Notes: generated by a model from the letters alone, not told the origin. 64,000 nucleotides of DNA from Acidimicrobiaceae bacterium (GCA_002722565.1 PBMG01000022.1:30886-94885); one strand, 5' to 3'. Shown: positions 8,590 to 18,020, counted from the stretch's first letter. A program made the numbers and translations.

Positions 8590-10941
8590 TTAGTAGAGGG
8601 CCTCAACTGCTGCGAGATCAGCGATTCTGTCTCCGTCGTACCCCAACATGTCGCTTAGTACGTCGAAAGTATGTTCACCGATTGGTGGCCCTCCCCACAG
8701 AGTATTTGAGGGAGTCCGGCTGAGTTGATAATGGGAACCTTCTACTACGGTCTCGCCGGCGTATGCCTGTGGTACTCGCCGAAAGTGGTTCCGATGGATG
8801 AGCTGGGGGTCTGAGACCGCATCAGCAGAATCCGAGACGATGTGGGCCGCGATGCCATTGGATTGTAAAAGCTCTTGAAGTTCGAAACGATCTTGAGACT
8901 CAGTCCAATTAGCGATTGTCGAATCGTCCAAGTTTGCTTCACCTACGAGCTTGGAAAGTGTCTCTTCCGCTGTGGAGTTTTGACACACCACTGCTATCCA
9001 TTTGTCATCACCTTGGACTGGATAGACACCGTGTACTGAATAGCGTTCGCTGGAGTTTCCTAATCGTTGCGCAGTGCGCCCGTTGACTTCTTGGTCTAGG
9101 AGAGCTGGACCAAGAAGGTGTAATGCTGATTCATGCTGGCTGAGATCTATATAAGCACCTTCACCTGTTCGACGATGATGATCTAGCGCTGCTACGAGAG
9201 CGGTGACGGTAAAGCGTGGTGCGGTGTAGTCGGTATAGGCAAGAAACGGCCCAGTTGGCGGCCGGTCTGGCCAACCAGTGATTTCGTAGAACCCGCTCAA
9301 AGCCCCAGCGAGCATCCCAAAGCCGGGGTACATGTTCATGGGACCGGTTTGTCCCATCAGACAGCTCGACAACATCACGACGTCGGGTTTTCGTTTCTTT
9401 ATTGACTCATAATCAAGTCCCCAATTCGCCATCGCTTTCGGAGTAAAGGATTCGATTACGACATCTGCCCAGTCGATCAAATCCCAGATGACTGTGTGGG
9501 CTTCTTCGACAGATAGGTCAAGACTGATCATGTGTTTTCCGGCGTTAGCGGAGTGGTATTGCGCCGTGTTGTCAGGGTGAGTTTCATCGTTTACGAATGG
9601 TCCGGCGTTGCGAATCACATCGATCCGTCCTTCGGACTCGACTCTTACGACAGTCGCTCCGTGGTCAGCGAGATTGCGCGTCGCCATCGGAGCGGCTATT
9701 GCCCATGTAAAATCTAGAACCTTTATTCCCTCTAAGGGCTTACTTGTAGGCGCAGGGTCAACAGGAGAGGGGCTTGTCGGTTTTCTATTGAGATCTGCGA
9801 GTATTTCTTTGTTGTGTTCTCCTAGTTTGGGTGGCGGTCCAAGATTCTTGAGTGGCGTGGTTGCCTTCGCGAAACGGCCGGGAAATTTGTGCCCAAGCTG
9901 GGGAACTTCTTCAAAAAACTCGCGAGCCTCAAGGTGTTCAGATTCAAGTATGTCTTTTGTAGTGGCGACTGGCGCGATGAGAAGCCGCCGCTCACTGTTC
10001 CCGGTCATTAATTCGGCTTTGGTTTTACTTGCGGTAAATGCTGCAATCGCGTCTTGGGCTCGATAGAGATCTTCCGGATCAGCCTGTCCAGTAAAAATCA
10101 TTGTAAAGAAATCGACCCAGTTCTGATCGCGGGTTGCTTCGTCACAAAAACCTTCCTCGTGCACCCAGTCCATCATTCGTTGGCTGTAAGGGCCGAGCAT
10201 CTCGCCGAACATGAAGCACATTGAGATGAAACCATCTAATGCTGGATAGACGGTTCGAATAACGTATTCTCCGGCCTTGATACCTCCGCCTGCGCGTCCC
10301 CAGGGAGGGGCGCCTACAGCGCTCGTCATTAACATCGTTTGGGTGCACTGAGTTACTGCTTGCTGAGCTGAAACGTCTATGTGTTGGCCGCAGCCGGAAG
10401 TCGTTCTTTCGAAAAGAGCGATACTTGTTGCTTCGGCGGCTTCAAGAGCAGCATGTAACCAGCCTTGCGGCACTGCACCGATCTGGAGCGGTGCTCTATC
10501 GGGATCTCCTGTGAAGCCGAGTTGGCCGCCGCTCGCCAGCAACGTCAAGTCAGTTGCTATCCAATCGCTTTTGGGACCGGTCGCGCCAAAGGGCGACACT
10601 TTAACTGTCAGAAGAGAAGGGTTAGCCGATCGCAGCTTGTCAAGATCTAAACCTTCGAACGCTCCGCAATCGAGGACGACATCGGACGTCGCAGCAAGTA
10701 ACTCGATTTCTTCCACTCCGCCGATGACGGATTTTTTTCCACGGTTCCAAGCCCAGTGAGTGAGAGACTTTTCGATGTTTACGTCATCTTGTTCGAAAGG
10801 CCCTATGTGTCGTGAACTGTTGCCAGCTGGCGGTTCGACTGCTATTACCTCAGCCCCTAGCTGGGCTAGCAGCAATCCAGTCAAGTTAGAACGTTCGTCA
10901 GTAAGGTCGAGAATTCGGTAAGGGGACAACATGTCTTCCAT
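8590..10941 (-). CDS. Tandem CaiB/BaiF-type CoA-transferase (two family III domains in one chain)
   Basis: 783 residues, twice the usual size. Domain 1 (about 1-385) starts YRILDLTDERSNLTGLLLAQLGAEVIAVEPP; domain 2 (about 405-783) starts LEGIKVLDFTWAIAAPMATRNLADHGATVVRVES and holds GLDYESIKKRKPDVVMLSSCLMGQTGP. Family III enzymes move CoA between carboxylates through an aspartyl-CoA intermediate and normally act as interlocked dimers; a fusion would give a fixed pseudo-heterodimer. Domain 1 is more divergent in the opening catalytic half. Fusions of this kind are known in actinobacteria and proteobacteria. An ATG at 10932 is an alternative start. Confidence 0.9.
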   Translation of the reverse strand: MEDMLSPYRILDLTDERSNLTGLLLAQLGAEVIAVEPPAGNSSRHIGPFEQDDVNIEKSLTHWAWNRGKKSVIGGVEEIELLAATSDVVLDCGAFEGLDLDKLRSANPSLLTVKVSPFGATGPKSDWIATDLTLLASGGQLGFTGDPDRAPLQIGAVPQGWLHAALEAAEATSIALFERTTSGCGQHIDVSAQQAVTQCTQTMLMTSAVGAPPWGRAGGGIKAGEYVIRTVYPALDGFISMCFMFGEMLGPYSQRMMDWVHEEGFCDEATRDQNWVDFFTMIFTGQADPEDLYRAQDAIAAFTASKTKAELMTGNSERRLLIAPVATTKDILESEHLEAREFFEEVPQLGHKFPGRFAKATTPLKNLGPPPKLGEHNKEILADLNRKPTSPSPVDPAPTSKPLEGIKVLDFTWAIAAPMATRNLADHGATVVRVESEGRIDVIRNAGPFVNDETHPDNTAQYHSANAGKHMISLDLSVEEAHTVIWDLIDWADVVIESFTPKAMANWGLDYESIKKRKPDVVMLSSCLMGQTGPMNMYPGFGMLAGALSGFYEITGWPDRPPTGPFLAYTDYTAPRFTVTALVAALDHHRRTGEGAYIDLSQHESALHLLGPALLDQEVNGRTAQRLGNSSERYSVHGVYPVQGDDKWIAVVCQNSTAEETLSKLVGEANLDDSTIANWTESQDRFELQELLQSNGIAAHIVSDSADAVSDPQLIHRNHFRRVPQAYAGETVVEGSHYQLSRTPSNTLWGGPPIGEHTFDVLSDMLGYDGDRIADLAAVEALY

Positions 10942-11002
10942 TCTGCCTTGTGGATAGGCAGCACGTGAGATGATGCTAAGTCTGTCAGTGGAGGTAGAAG
11001 AG

Positions 11003-11512
11003 ATGGAACGTGACGAAGAGCGTCTACATATGTTGCGAGAAGCGATCTACCTGGCTGATGAAATTCTCTCGGAGGTGAAGGGTAACCCTCGGGCTCAGGT
11101 TGACTCAACTGTCCGAGCGAAGCTTGTTCATGGGCGGGATTGGAGGATGCGCTACCTAAAGCATCTGGAAGAAGGTGGGCCGATGCTGGAAGCTGGCGAT
11201 GAGTGGTCTATGCATCAAGGTCATGATCTCGCCATTGAGTGGGGGTATGAGGTTTGGGATGAGAATCGAATCGGATTGCGATGCCGAAGTTGTGACGATT
11301 GGGTTCAGTTGTATGACGTCGAGGAGAACTCGTCGTCGACGTTGACGGTCGCTGACCTGTATTTAGAGCACGAAACCCACACGGTCGTGTCTTGGCGTCG
11401 CGACCTAGATGCGGGAATTGAGTGTGTCACTTGCGGAGCAGTTGAGGAGAAAGGTTTCCCGCTGTTAGAAGCTCCGGTGAGTAGTTGGTTTGATGCTGTT
11501 TGGAATGGTTGA
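11003..11512 (+). CDS. Hypothetical protein with two CxxC pairs
   Basis: About 169 residues from the ATG at 11003, which is preceded by GGAGG with 8-base spacing; ATGs at 10970 and 10973 are in frame but lack an SD. The N-terminal third is charged and helical (MERDEERLHMLREAIYLADEIL). Two CxxC pairs (RCRSCDDW and CVTCGAVE) about 48 residues apart could form a zinc knuckle or a rubredoxin-like site. A tryptophan-rich middle follows SMHQGHDLAIEWGYEVW. I do not recognise a family. It ends shortly before tRNA-Leu, which is on the opposite strand. Confidence 0.7.
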   Translation: MERDEERLHMLREAIYLADEILSEVKGNPRAQVDSTVRAKLVHGRDWRMRYLKHLEEGGPMLEAGDEWSMHQGHDLAIEWGYEVWDENRIGLRCRSCDDWVQLYDVEENSSSTLTVADLYLEHETHTVVSWRRDLDAGIECVTCGAVEEKGFPLLEAPVSSWFDAVWNG

Positions 11513-11538
11513 TTGCGTTCAGTGAAGTGAAGAATTTG

Positions 11539-11620
11539 TGCGCCGGGTGGGACTCGAACCCACACGCCCGAAGACACCGGCACCTAAAGCCGGCGCGTCT
11601 GCCAGTTCCGCCACCGGCGC
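11539..11620 (-). tRNA. tRNA-Leu (anticodon UAG)
   Basis: A complete cloverleaf on the minus strand: acceptor GCGCCGG/CCGGCGC, D-arm region with TGGCAGAC, anticodon stem CCGGC/GCCGG around loop TTTAGGT (anticodon TAG), a long variable arm typical of class II tRNAs, and T-loop GTTCGAGTC. It decodes CUN leucine codons. The 3' CCA is not encoded; the base after the stem is the discriminator A at 11539. Confidence 0.95.
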
Positions 11621-11731
11621 TCTAGTGACAACTTATCGGTCAAATGTGTCGAGTATTCAACTCGCGGACTTAAGAGCGCCAATGCCATCTGCTTTTAGTG
11701 CGAACTAAGGTCTGATGGAAGAGGAGGATGA

Positions 11732-12505
11732 ATGCTGAGATTGACCTTTCTGATGCGCCGCAAAGAAGGTATGACGAAAGAGGAGATGCAAAGGTATTGG
11801 CTTGAAGAACACGGCCCTCTCGTTGCTAGCTACTCGAAAACGTTGAACATGCTTCGTTACGTGCAGGTGCATTCCACCGATGATGATCACAGCCGTCTTA
11901 CCGGTCGTCGTGGAGAGATGGAAGAGCCTTACGACGGCGTGGCAGAGGTTTGGTGGGAGTCAAAGAACGCAATGTTTGAAGCAACGCGTTCTGGGGAAGG
12001 GCGAGAAGCGGATCGGGCTCTTCGAGACGATGAACAGCGCTTCATTGATTTGGAACGCTCTGTGGCTTGGTTTAATTACGAATATCCGCAGGTGAACCCG
12101 ACACCAGAAAATGTTGTGGCGAGCGAGCGTTCAAGTTTGGTTAAGTTGTACTTCCCTCTGCGTCAGCTTGATTCTTTGAGCATGGAAGAAGCTCAGTGGT
12201 ATTGGCGAACACACCATGGCCCGGTTATCCGGCGGCAAGCTCATGGATCGGGGATCGTTCGGTATCAACAGGTTCACCGAGATGAAGCAGAATTAACCGA
12301 GGGGATTAACCGCTCTCGCGGATCGAAAATAGAGCCATATCTTGGTCACGCTGAGGTGTGGATGGATCGGTCAGCGATGGGGAATCCGACTCCAGAAAAT
12401 CGAGCTGCAGCTAAGCGTGCTTATGAGGATGAAGCAAATTTCATAGATTTTGAGCGGTCGACGATGTTTTTAGCGAAGGAACACGTATTTATTGATCGAC
12501 GTTAG
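11732..12505 (+). CDS. Tandem EthD-domain protein
   Basis: 257 residues with two copies of the EthD ferredoxin-like fold: LTFLMRRKEGMTKEEMQRYWLEEHGPLV (4-31) and VKLYFPLRQLDSLSMEEAQWYWRTHHGPVI (about 136-165), each with the YW...HGP mark and a later F[IL]D[LF]ERS ending. EthD proteins accompany oxidative degradation systems such as EthABCD, or are dye-decolourising/ dehydratase relatives. SD GAGGAGG is 5 bases ahead of the ATG. The end overlaps the convergent nitroreductase-SRPBCC gene by 17 bases. Exact reaction unknown. Confidence 0.85.
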   Translation: MLRLTFLMRRKEGMTKEEMQRYWLEEHGPLVASYSKTLNMLRYVQVHSTDDDHSRLTGRRGEMEEPYDGVAEVWWESKNAMFEATRSGEGREADRALRDDEQRFIDLERSVAWFNYEYPQVNPTPENVVASERSSLVKLYFPLRQLDSLSMEEAQWYWRTHHGPVIRRQAHGSGIVRYQQVHRDEAELTEGINRSRGSKIEPYLGHAEVWMDRSAMGNPTPENRAAAKRAYEDEANFIDFERSTMFLAKEHVFIDRR

Positions 12506-13670
12506 GTCCGTCGTCGACCAACGTCTTCACTCCTTCTACAACGCGTTGCATGTTTGATTTGTGGATTAAACGTCGTTCGAATAGGACCGCGTTTTCTCTT
12601 GAGGGATCTTCTTGTGCTCTTGGTGCGGTGCCATTGTTCTCTTTCCCAATGACCATTGAAAATCGGAGTCGGCTTCCGGTGCCTTGTTCAGCTAAATCGA
12701 AGCGCCAAATAGCCCCTGGATTATCTGGATCTGTGATGCGCCATTCAAATACTTGGCGCTCAACCCATTCTGTAACAATGCATTCGGTCTCCCAGTCACG
12801 TAATCCCGGGATTGAGTTGCGACCGGTAAACCTTGACCCGACTCCTGTCTGGTCTTGGGAAACCCATTCTGCTCCGACGAACTCGTTGGAAAAGAGTGCT
12901 GGCATGTTGATGTCAGAAATTACTTCCCAAACTTTTCTCGGCCTTGCATCGGTATCGATTTCTGTTACTACACCTGGTCCGTCTTGAATCCGAGCGGAGC
13001 CGTCAGCGCTCGGTAGTTCTCGGGTGAAGCCCCATTGGTCGAAATAGGTGATGTTCGACGCTGGTCGTCTGGGTGCAGGGGAGAATTCCTGTCCGATTGT
13101 GTATGCCACAGGGAAGCACACCAATGTGGTGACGCCATTGGGTATCCCTAATATTTTGCTGACTTCGGCTGTTTTGTTGTTCAACATTGTGGCGTAGGCA
13201 GTGCCTAGGCCACGCGATCGTAAAGCTAGGTTGAAGCTCCATGCTGAAGGAATAGCGCTATCAAAAAGTCCTGGGCGACCGCTGTTGTCATGGAGGCCCC
13301 AAATAGCGCAAATAACTAGAGCTGGTGCTTTCGAAAAATTGTCAACTAGGTATGCGCTTGAGCTAACAACATGCTCTTTTGGGTGGCCAGTGCCTTCCAA
13401 TCTTCCTCTGGCTTGAAGGAATAGGGTCCCGACTTCGGCGTACAAGCTCCCTAGCTGGTCTTTGAGTCCTTGGTCGCGGATTACGAGCCAACGCCTACTC
13501 GCGTCGTTGCCGCCGGTAGGTGCCTGTTCGGCTAAGTCAATGCATTCGAAAATTACGTCATCGGTGACGTCGCGAGCGAAGTCCAAACGCTTACGAACGG
13601 CTCGTGTTGTAGTTAGTAAGCGGTCAATTTGTTTGAGGTCAAAACCAGATTCTGAAAGGTCACGATTCAT
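12489..13670 (-). CDS. Nitroreductase - SRPBCC fusion protein
   Basis: 393 residues. Residues about 10-205 are a nitroreductase (FMN) domain: TTRAVRKRLDFARDVTDDVIFECIDLAEQAPTGGN then a GLGTAYATMLNNKTAEVSKILGIP block. Residues about 235-390 are an SRPBCC (START-like, polyketide-cyclase) domain: TDARPRKVWEVISDINMPALFSNEFVGAEW, GLRDWETECIVTEWVERQVFEWRI. The fusion suggests that the SRPBCC pocket presents a hydrophobic substrate to the flavin domain. TAAATT lies 6 bases before the ATG, so the transcript is probably leaderless. Function beyond a flavin reductase or dehydrogenase is inference. Confidence 0.88.
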   Translation of the reverse strand: MNRDLSESGFDLKQIDRLLTTTRAVRKRLDFARDVTDDVIFECIDLAEQAPTGGNDASRRWLVIRDQGLKDQLGSLYAEVGTLFLQARGRLEGTGHPKEHVVSSSAYLVDNFSKAPALVICAIWGLHDNSGRPGLFDSAIPSAWSFNLALRSRGLGTAYATMLNNKTAEVSKILGIPNGVTTLVCFPVAYTIGQEFSPAPRRPASNITYFDQWGFTRELPSADGSARIQDGPGVVTEIDTDARPRKVWEVISDINMPALFSNEFVGAEWVSQDQTGVGSRFTGRNSIPGLRDWETECIVTEWVERQVFEWRITDPDNPGAIWRFDLAEQGTGSRLRFSMVIGKENNGTAPRAQEDPSRENAVLFERRLIHKSNMQRVVEGVKTLVDDGPNVDQ

Positions 13671-13704
13671 GTAATGAATTTAGGCTGATAGCCCTTCAGT
13701 GTGC

Positions 13705-14952
13705 TTAATGGGGGCGTACGCAAAAAACTGATGGAGGAACCAAGGGCTGATTAGGCGGTGGTGTTGGGAGAGGTTTCGGTGTTGATGTTGGGAGTTTAGG
13801 TAGCCGAAGTGCCCCAACAATTCCTAATAAAGCACAAGCAGATGAGAGCAACAACACCCAAAGGAAAGTGGATGTCCAGTCGGCTAAGACGCCACCAATC
13901 TGCGGCGAAACCATTTGTGCTACACCGAAAGCCAAAGTAGCTGCGCTGAAACCGGGACCGTAATCCTCAGCTGACGCGTTTTCGACGAAGTACATGGTCA
14001 GGGTTACTGGAATTGAGGCGAATATCATCCCAATCACTATTGACGCCCCAAGAGTAGGCAGTACCCAACCAGGCAGGATGCTGAGTACGAGAACGGTCCA
14101 AAGACCGAAGGCGCATCCGAGGGTTGCTCGGGTTCCGAAGGTGGCGACTGACTTAGCGACAATTGGACCGCCGAACACCATCCCCAGCCCGATCAAGGTG
14201 AATGACAAAGAAGCGTTGCTGGCCGACCAGCCGTTGTCATCTTCTAGCCGGCTACTCATGAACGCTAGAACGAGGAGATACATAAAACCGAATGTGGTGT
14301 ACATGGCGGTGATCGGTTTCCACCCAGGTACACGACGTAGCGCATCAAACCCGCCCACACTGCCTTTAGGCGAGAGCTGATCTTGAGCGTGTCTAACTAT
14401 GGCTACGGTTCCGACTGCTACTAGAAGTCCGATTGTTGCTTGGACTACGTAAACATTGCGCCAGCCTTCATCTCCCCATACCCGTCGAACCCAGCCAGCG
14501 AGTTGGCTGGTGAACACGATGCTTAGGGCCATGCCCGATGAAAGAAGTCCGATGGCCGTGCCGCGTTTTTCGGGTGGGAATGCAGCGCTTGCAACAACAG
14601 GGGTCGGAATCCAAACCCATGCTCCGCCAAAGCCACAGCAGAACATCCCAAACATCAAAACAGCAGCATTAGGAGCAAGTGCCGAGACAACCTGCCCGCC
14701 TACGGCAATGAGTAGTCCAACCTTCATGACCGTCAAGAGTTTGATGCGCGAGGCAGCTATAGCTACAGCCAAGGTGCCGATTAGATAGGCAGCAACGTTT
14801 GCGGTAGCAATTGAACCAGCGACCGTATTTGATAGTCCTAGATCAGAGCGCATTGCAGGTAATACGACACCTAGCGTAAACCTGCCAAAACCTTGAGCTA
14901 CACCGGCGCTCGCTGCTGCAAACGCAACAGCTATCCAGGCGCGAGCGGTCAC
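13705..14952 (-). CDS. MFS transporter
   Basis: 415 residues with about 12 hydrophobic segments. The family signature GLSNTVAGSIATANVAAYLIGTLAVAIAASRIKLL lies between helices 1 and 3; a central loop runs near 195-215 (RHAQDQLSPKGSVGGFDALRRVPG). The profile resembles major facilitator permeases of the YbfB/oxalate or cyanate type. It sits divergent from the Baeyer-Villiger monooxygenase and may move its substrate or product. The GTG start is 6 bases behind TAGTCT, and a 19-bp palindrome overlaps that box, so a repressor likely controls it. Confidence 0.88.
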   Translation of the reverse strand: MTARAWIAVAFAAASAGVAQGFGRFTLGVVLPAMRSDLGLSNTVAGSIATANVAAYLIGTLAVAIAASRIKLLTVMKVGLLIAVGGQVVSALAPNAAVLMFGMFCCGFGGAWVWIPTPVVASAAFPPEKRGTAIGLLSSGMALSIVFTSQLAGWVRRVWGDEGWRNVYVVQATIGLLVAVGTVAIVRHAQDQLSPKGSVGGFDALRRVPGWKPITAMYTTFGFMYLLVLAFMSSRLEDDNGWSASNASLSFTLIGLGMVFGGPIVAKSVATFGTRATLGCAFGLWTVLVLSILPGWVLPTLGASIVIGMIFASIPVTLTMYFVENASAEDYGPGFSAATLAFGVAQMVSPQIGGVLADWTSTFLWVLLLSSACALLGIVGALRLPKLPTSTPKPLPTPPPNQPLVPPSVFCVRPH

Positions 14953-14959
14953 CCTAAGA

Positions 14960-14978
14960 GACTATCAATTTGATAGTC
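14960..14978. promoter_or_regulatory. 19-bp palindromic operator over the MFS promoter
   Basis: GACTATCAATTTGATAGTC is a perfect inverted repeat of 9-bp arms around one base. It overlaps the -10-like TAGTCT (minus strand, 14959-14964) of the MFS gene, 8 bases upstream of its GTG, and lies in the 147-base divergent gap to the Baeyer-Villiger gene. A dimeric repressor of the MarR, TetR or GntR type is likely, but no regulator gene is adjacent. Confidence 0.65.
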
Positions 14979-15099
14979 ACAGGCAGGTCAGAGTGGCGGG
15001 CAAAGCGCCGTATGGGTGTGATTTCAATCGAGCCCGATCGAAGCAGCACGACCCCATCTTGATTGCCTAACATCACTAGGGTCCGAACAGGAGAGCAAA

Positions 15100-16953
15100 A
15101 TGGCGATCAGTATCGATCCCGAAACAGGCCTCAAAATTTTTGACACTCGAGCCGGTAAGGCAAGTGACAAAATTCAAGGTAAGGGTTATCAGGTCAACTC
15201 TGATACCAGTCTGAAAACGCTTCCCGAAGTTTCTCAGGCAGCAAAGTTCGATGCTGTTGAGCAGGCGAAATATCGGGAATTCAAAGAGCAACGGCGAGGT
15301 GCTGCTGATTACATGACGATGGAGGGGGAATTTTCTAAGTATCTCGAAGACCACTATTCCGACTCTCCTGTTGAACGCGATGCCTTAACTGACGACTGCG
15401 AAATAGTCGTGATCGGCGCAGGTTTCGCGGGGCTCCTTCTTTGGTACCGACTTAAAGAAGCAGGTTTCCAAGATGTCAGGTTCTGCGAAAAAGGTGGTGA
15501 CGTAGGGGGCACTTGGTATTGGAATCGCTACCCAGGTATCGCATGCGATGTTGAGTCCTACAGCTACCTGCCTCTCTTAGAGGAAATGGAATATTTCCCT
15601 ACAATGAAGTTTGCTTCAGGTTTTGAGATTCTTGAGTATTGCCAGTCAATGGCCACCAAGTTCGGGTTCTATGACAAATGTCTCTTCCATACCACGGTCG
15701 AGCGAACTGACTGGGATGAAGAAACAAGACGCTGGACTGTGCATACAGACCGCGGAGATGCAATGCGCTCTCGTTACGTTATTTTGGCTAATGGCATTTT
15801 GACAACTCCCAAACTCGCTCGGATTGAGGGAATGGAACGATTCGAAGGGGAGTCATTCCACACCTCGCGTTGGCGTTATGACGTGGATCTTGAGGGAAAG
15901 AGGGTTGGGATTATCGGTACGGGCGCTACATCAGTCCAAGCTGTTCCGGAGCTCGCAAAAATTGTCGGCGATCTGTACGTGTTTCAGCGCACACCTTCGT
16001 CAATTGACGTACGCGACCAGCGAGTTACAGGAGCAGATGAAATCGAATCCTGGAAAGAAGAACCGGGCTGGGCAAGAGCCCGAAGAAAGCGATTTTCAAG
16101 GATTTCAGCCGGCCGCTCAGCGATCCAAGCAAACGACGACTACCTGGCAGGGAAAGTTGATGATTTCAAGCAACGCAAAGAACACGATCGGAAACTCACA
16201 CCCGAGGAAATGGTTGAAAAACAGTTGGATTCAAATTTCCGCATCATGGAGCAGATACGGGCCCGAGTCGATGAGATAGTCGAAGATCCAAAAACAGCGG
16301 AGGCGTTAAAGCCCTACTACCCATATGGCTGCAAGCGACCCACATTCCACGATGAGTATTTGCCTACGTTCAACTTGCCGCATGTCCACTTAGTAGATAC
16401 CGCGCCCATGGGTGTGACGAATATCAACCAAAACGGAGTAGTTCACGAAGGCCAGGAATACCCACTCGATGTGCTGATTTATGCCACTGGCTTCCAGTGG
16501 ATGGCGACGTCAACCTTCAACATGGTCACTGGTAGGGGTGGCCAAACGATGAAAGATAAGTGGGAAACTGAAGGGACCAAGACCTTCCTAGGGATCCATA
16601 GCAATGGGTTCCCGAATTTGTTCATCATGACTGGACCGCAAGGCGGAGGCGGAAGCTTCAACTTCACCGACGCGATAGAGACGCATGCGGATTACATCGT
16701 CTGGATGCTTTCGATGATGCGAGAAGAAGGGCATGAAGTCGTCGACATCACTGAAGAAGCAGAAATGAACTATGCCGAACACTGTCGACAGGCTGACATA
16801 GCTACGGCACCACTTCGAGATTGCCTGTCCTATTACAACGGTCATGGCGATTCGGAACCAGGAAGTCTTGCCTATTACGGGGGAGGTAATTGGCACAAGT
16901 TTCGTGTTCGAGCTCAAGAAACCCTTGACACCTACGCGTTTGAATCCTCCTAA
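15100..16953 (+). CDS. Type I Baeyer-Villiger / flavin-containing monooxygenase
   Basis: 617 residues. The FAD Rossmann motif IGAGFAG is at 105-111 and GGTWYWNRYPGIACDVES follows. The Baeyer-Villiger fingerprint FxGxxxHxxxW is complete (F248, G250, H254, W258). The NADPH Rossmann motif GIIGTGATS starts near 270. An N-terminal extension of about 100 residues precedes the FAD domain. Such enzymes insert an oxygen into ketones (cyclic, steroidal or aromatic) using NADPH and O2. SD AGGAGAG stands 6 bases before the ATG. Neighbours are a divergent MFS permease and a convergent F420-type oxidoreductase. Substrate not predictable. Confidence 0.93.
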   Translation: MAISIDPETGLKIFDTRAGKASDKIQGKGYQVNSDTSLKTLPEVSQAAKFDAVEQAKYREFKEQRRGAADYMTMEGEFSKYLEDHYSDSPVERDALTDDCEIVVIGAGFAGLLLWYRLKEAGFQDVRFCEKGGDVGGTWYWNRYPGIACDVESYSYLPLLEEMEYFPTMKFASGFEILEYCQSMATKFGFYDKCLFHTTVERTDWDEETRRWTVHTDRGDAMRSRYVILANGILTTPKLARIEGMERFEGESFHTSRWRYDVDLEGKRVGIIGTGATSVQAVPELAKIVGDLYVFQRTPSSIDVRDQRVTGADEIESWKEEPGWARARRKRFSRISAGRSAIQANDDYLAGKVDDFKQRKEHDRKLTPEEMVEKQLDSNFRIMEQIRARVDEIVEDPKTAEALKPYYPYGCKRPTFHDEYLPTFNLPHVHLVDTAPMGVTNINQNGVVHEGQEYPLDVLIYATGFQWMATSTFNMVTGRGGQTMKDKWETEGTKTFLGIHSNGFPNLFIMTGPQGGGGSFNFTDAIETHADYIVWMLSMMREEGHEVVDITEEAEMNYAEHCRQADIATAPLRDCLSYYNGHGDSEPGSLAYYGGGNWHKFRVRAQETLDTYAFESS

Positions 16954-16957
16954 TTCG

Positions 16958-17956
16958 CTACTTCAGAAGCGGTATTACCTCTGTTGCAAGACGTTCAAGG
17001 TTTCTTGCCATGAATTCGGGGTCAAGTCCTGGTGGTAAGCCCGAAGTGGCTATGTCTGTGATTCCGTATAGCTCAATGAAATCTGTGAGTTCCTTAACGA
17101 CTTCGTCGGCGGTTCCTATGAGCACGTTCTGAGGTATGCCGCCTTCGCTGCCCCAGCCGTAGTCATCGGGGGTCTCGGCCATAAATGTTCCGTAAACGCC
17201 CATGCGAAAACGTTCAGCCTCTCGTATAGCTGGCCAGTCTTTGTCGAAGTCATCTGTTACGTAGACAGATCTAATAATCCCTACTCGATAATCGTTGGGA
17301 TCTCCGCCGTCGGCTTTGACTGCATCTCTCCATGGGTCAAGGACGTCTTCTCTTCGTCCTTGTGGCAGCAAGTTCGTTCCGAAGCGAGCTGCTCGCAGTG
17401 CTCCGGGTTCTTTCATAGCGGCTATCCACAGGGGCGGACCTCCGACCTGCACTGGTTTCGGGTAAACGTTTATGTTTGATAGTTGATAGCGCTTGCCCGT
17501 AAAACTAAATGGCTCATCTGCCCAACAAAGTCGGAGTATCTCGATGGCTTCGTCGGTCATAGAAACTCGGTTCTTGAGTGGAACCCCAAATGCTTCGAAT
17601 TCTTTGGGCACGTAACCCATCCCAATTCCGAATTCCATCCGACCTTCAGAGATGTGATCTAGGACAGCTAGTTCTTCGGCGAGTCTCACCGGGTGATACA
17701 GGGGCAGCAACGCTATGTCGTTGGAGATCCGAATATTTCTAGTCCGAGCTGCTATTGCCCCAGCTAATGGTTGAAAGGCTGGGAGATAACCGTCCTCTAG
17801 AAAGTGGTGTTCCGTAAACCAAACGTGGTCAAACCCAAGTTCATCGGCCAGGACCGCTTGTTCGATTGTTGCTGAGTAAACGTCAGACATGGACAAATCG
17901 CCGCCAGGTATGTGGCGACAGTCATACATAACGCCGAATCGAAGTGGTTGCGGCAT
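16958..17956 (-). CDS. LLM-class F420-type oxidoreductase
   Basis: 332 residues of luciferase-like TIM-barrel fold. Marks: MYDCRHIPGGDLSMSDVYSATIEQAVLADELGFDHVWFTEHHF, RNIRISNDIALLPLYHPVRLAEELAVLDHISEGRMEFGIGMGYVPKEFEAFGVP, and VGGPPLWIAAMKEPGALRAARFG. It probably uses F420 or FMN to oxidise or reduce a small organic compound. GGGAG about 8 bases before the ATG is the ribosome binding site. It ends 5 bases from the convergent monooxygenase and is divergent from the selenoprotein candidate. Confidence 0.87.
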   Translation of the reverse strand: MPQPLRFGVMYDCRHIPGGDLSMSDVYSATIEQAVLADELGFDHVWFTEHHFLEDGYLPAFQPLAGAIAARTRNIRISNDIALLPLYHPVRLAEELAVLDHISEGRMEFGIGMGYVPKEFEAFGVPLKNRVSMTDEAIEILRLCWADEPFSFTGKRYQLSNINVYPKPVQVGGPPLWIAAMKEPGALRAARFGTNLLPQGRREDVLDPWRDAVKADGGDPNDYRVGIIRSVYVTDDFDKDWPAIREAERFRMGVYGTFMAETPDDYGWGSEGGIPQNVLIGTADEVVKELTDFIELYGITDIATSGLPPGLDPEFMARNLERLATEVIPLLK

Positions 17957-18020
17957 TTGTCTGCTCCCTTATGGCCGGTCACAGGACCGTAGTCGTTTCT
18001 GACGGGCTAAGTTTTACCGT

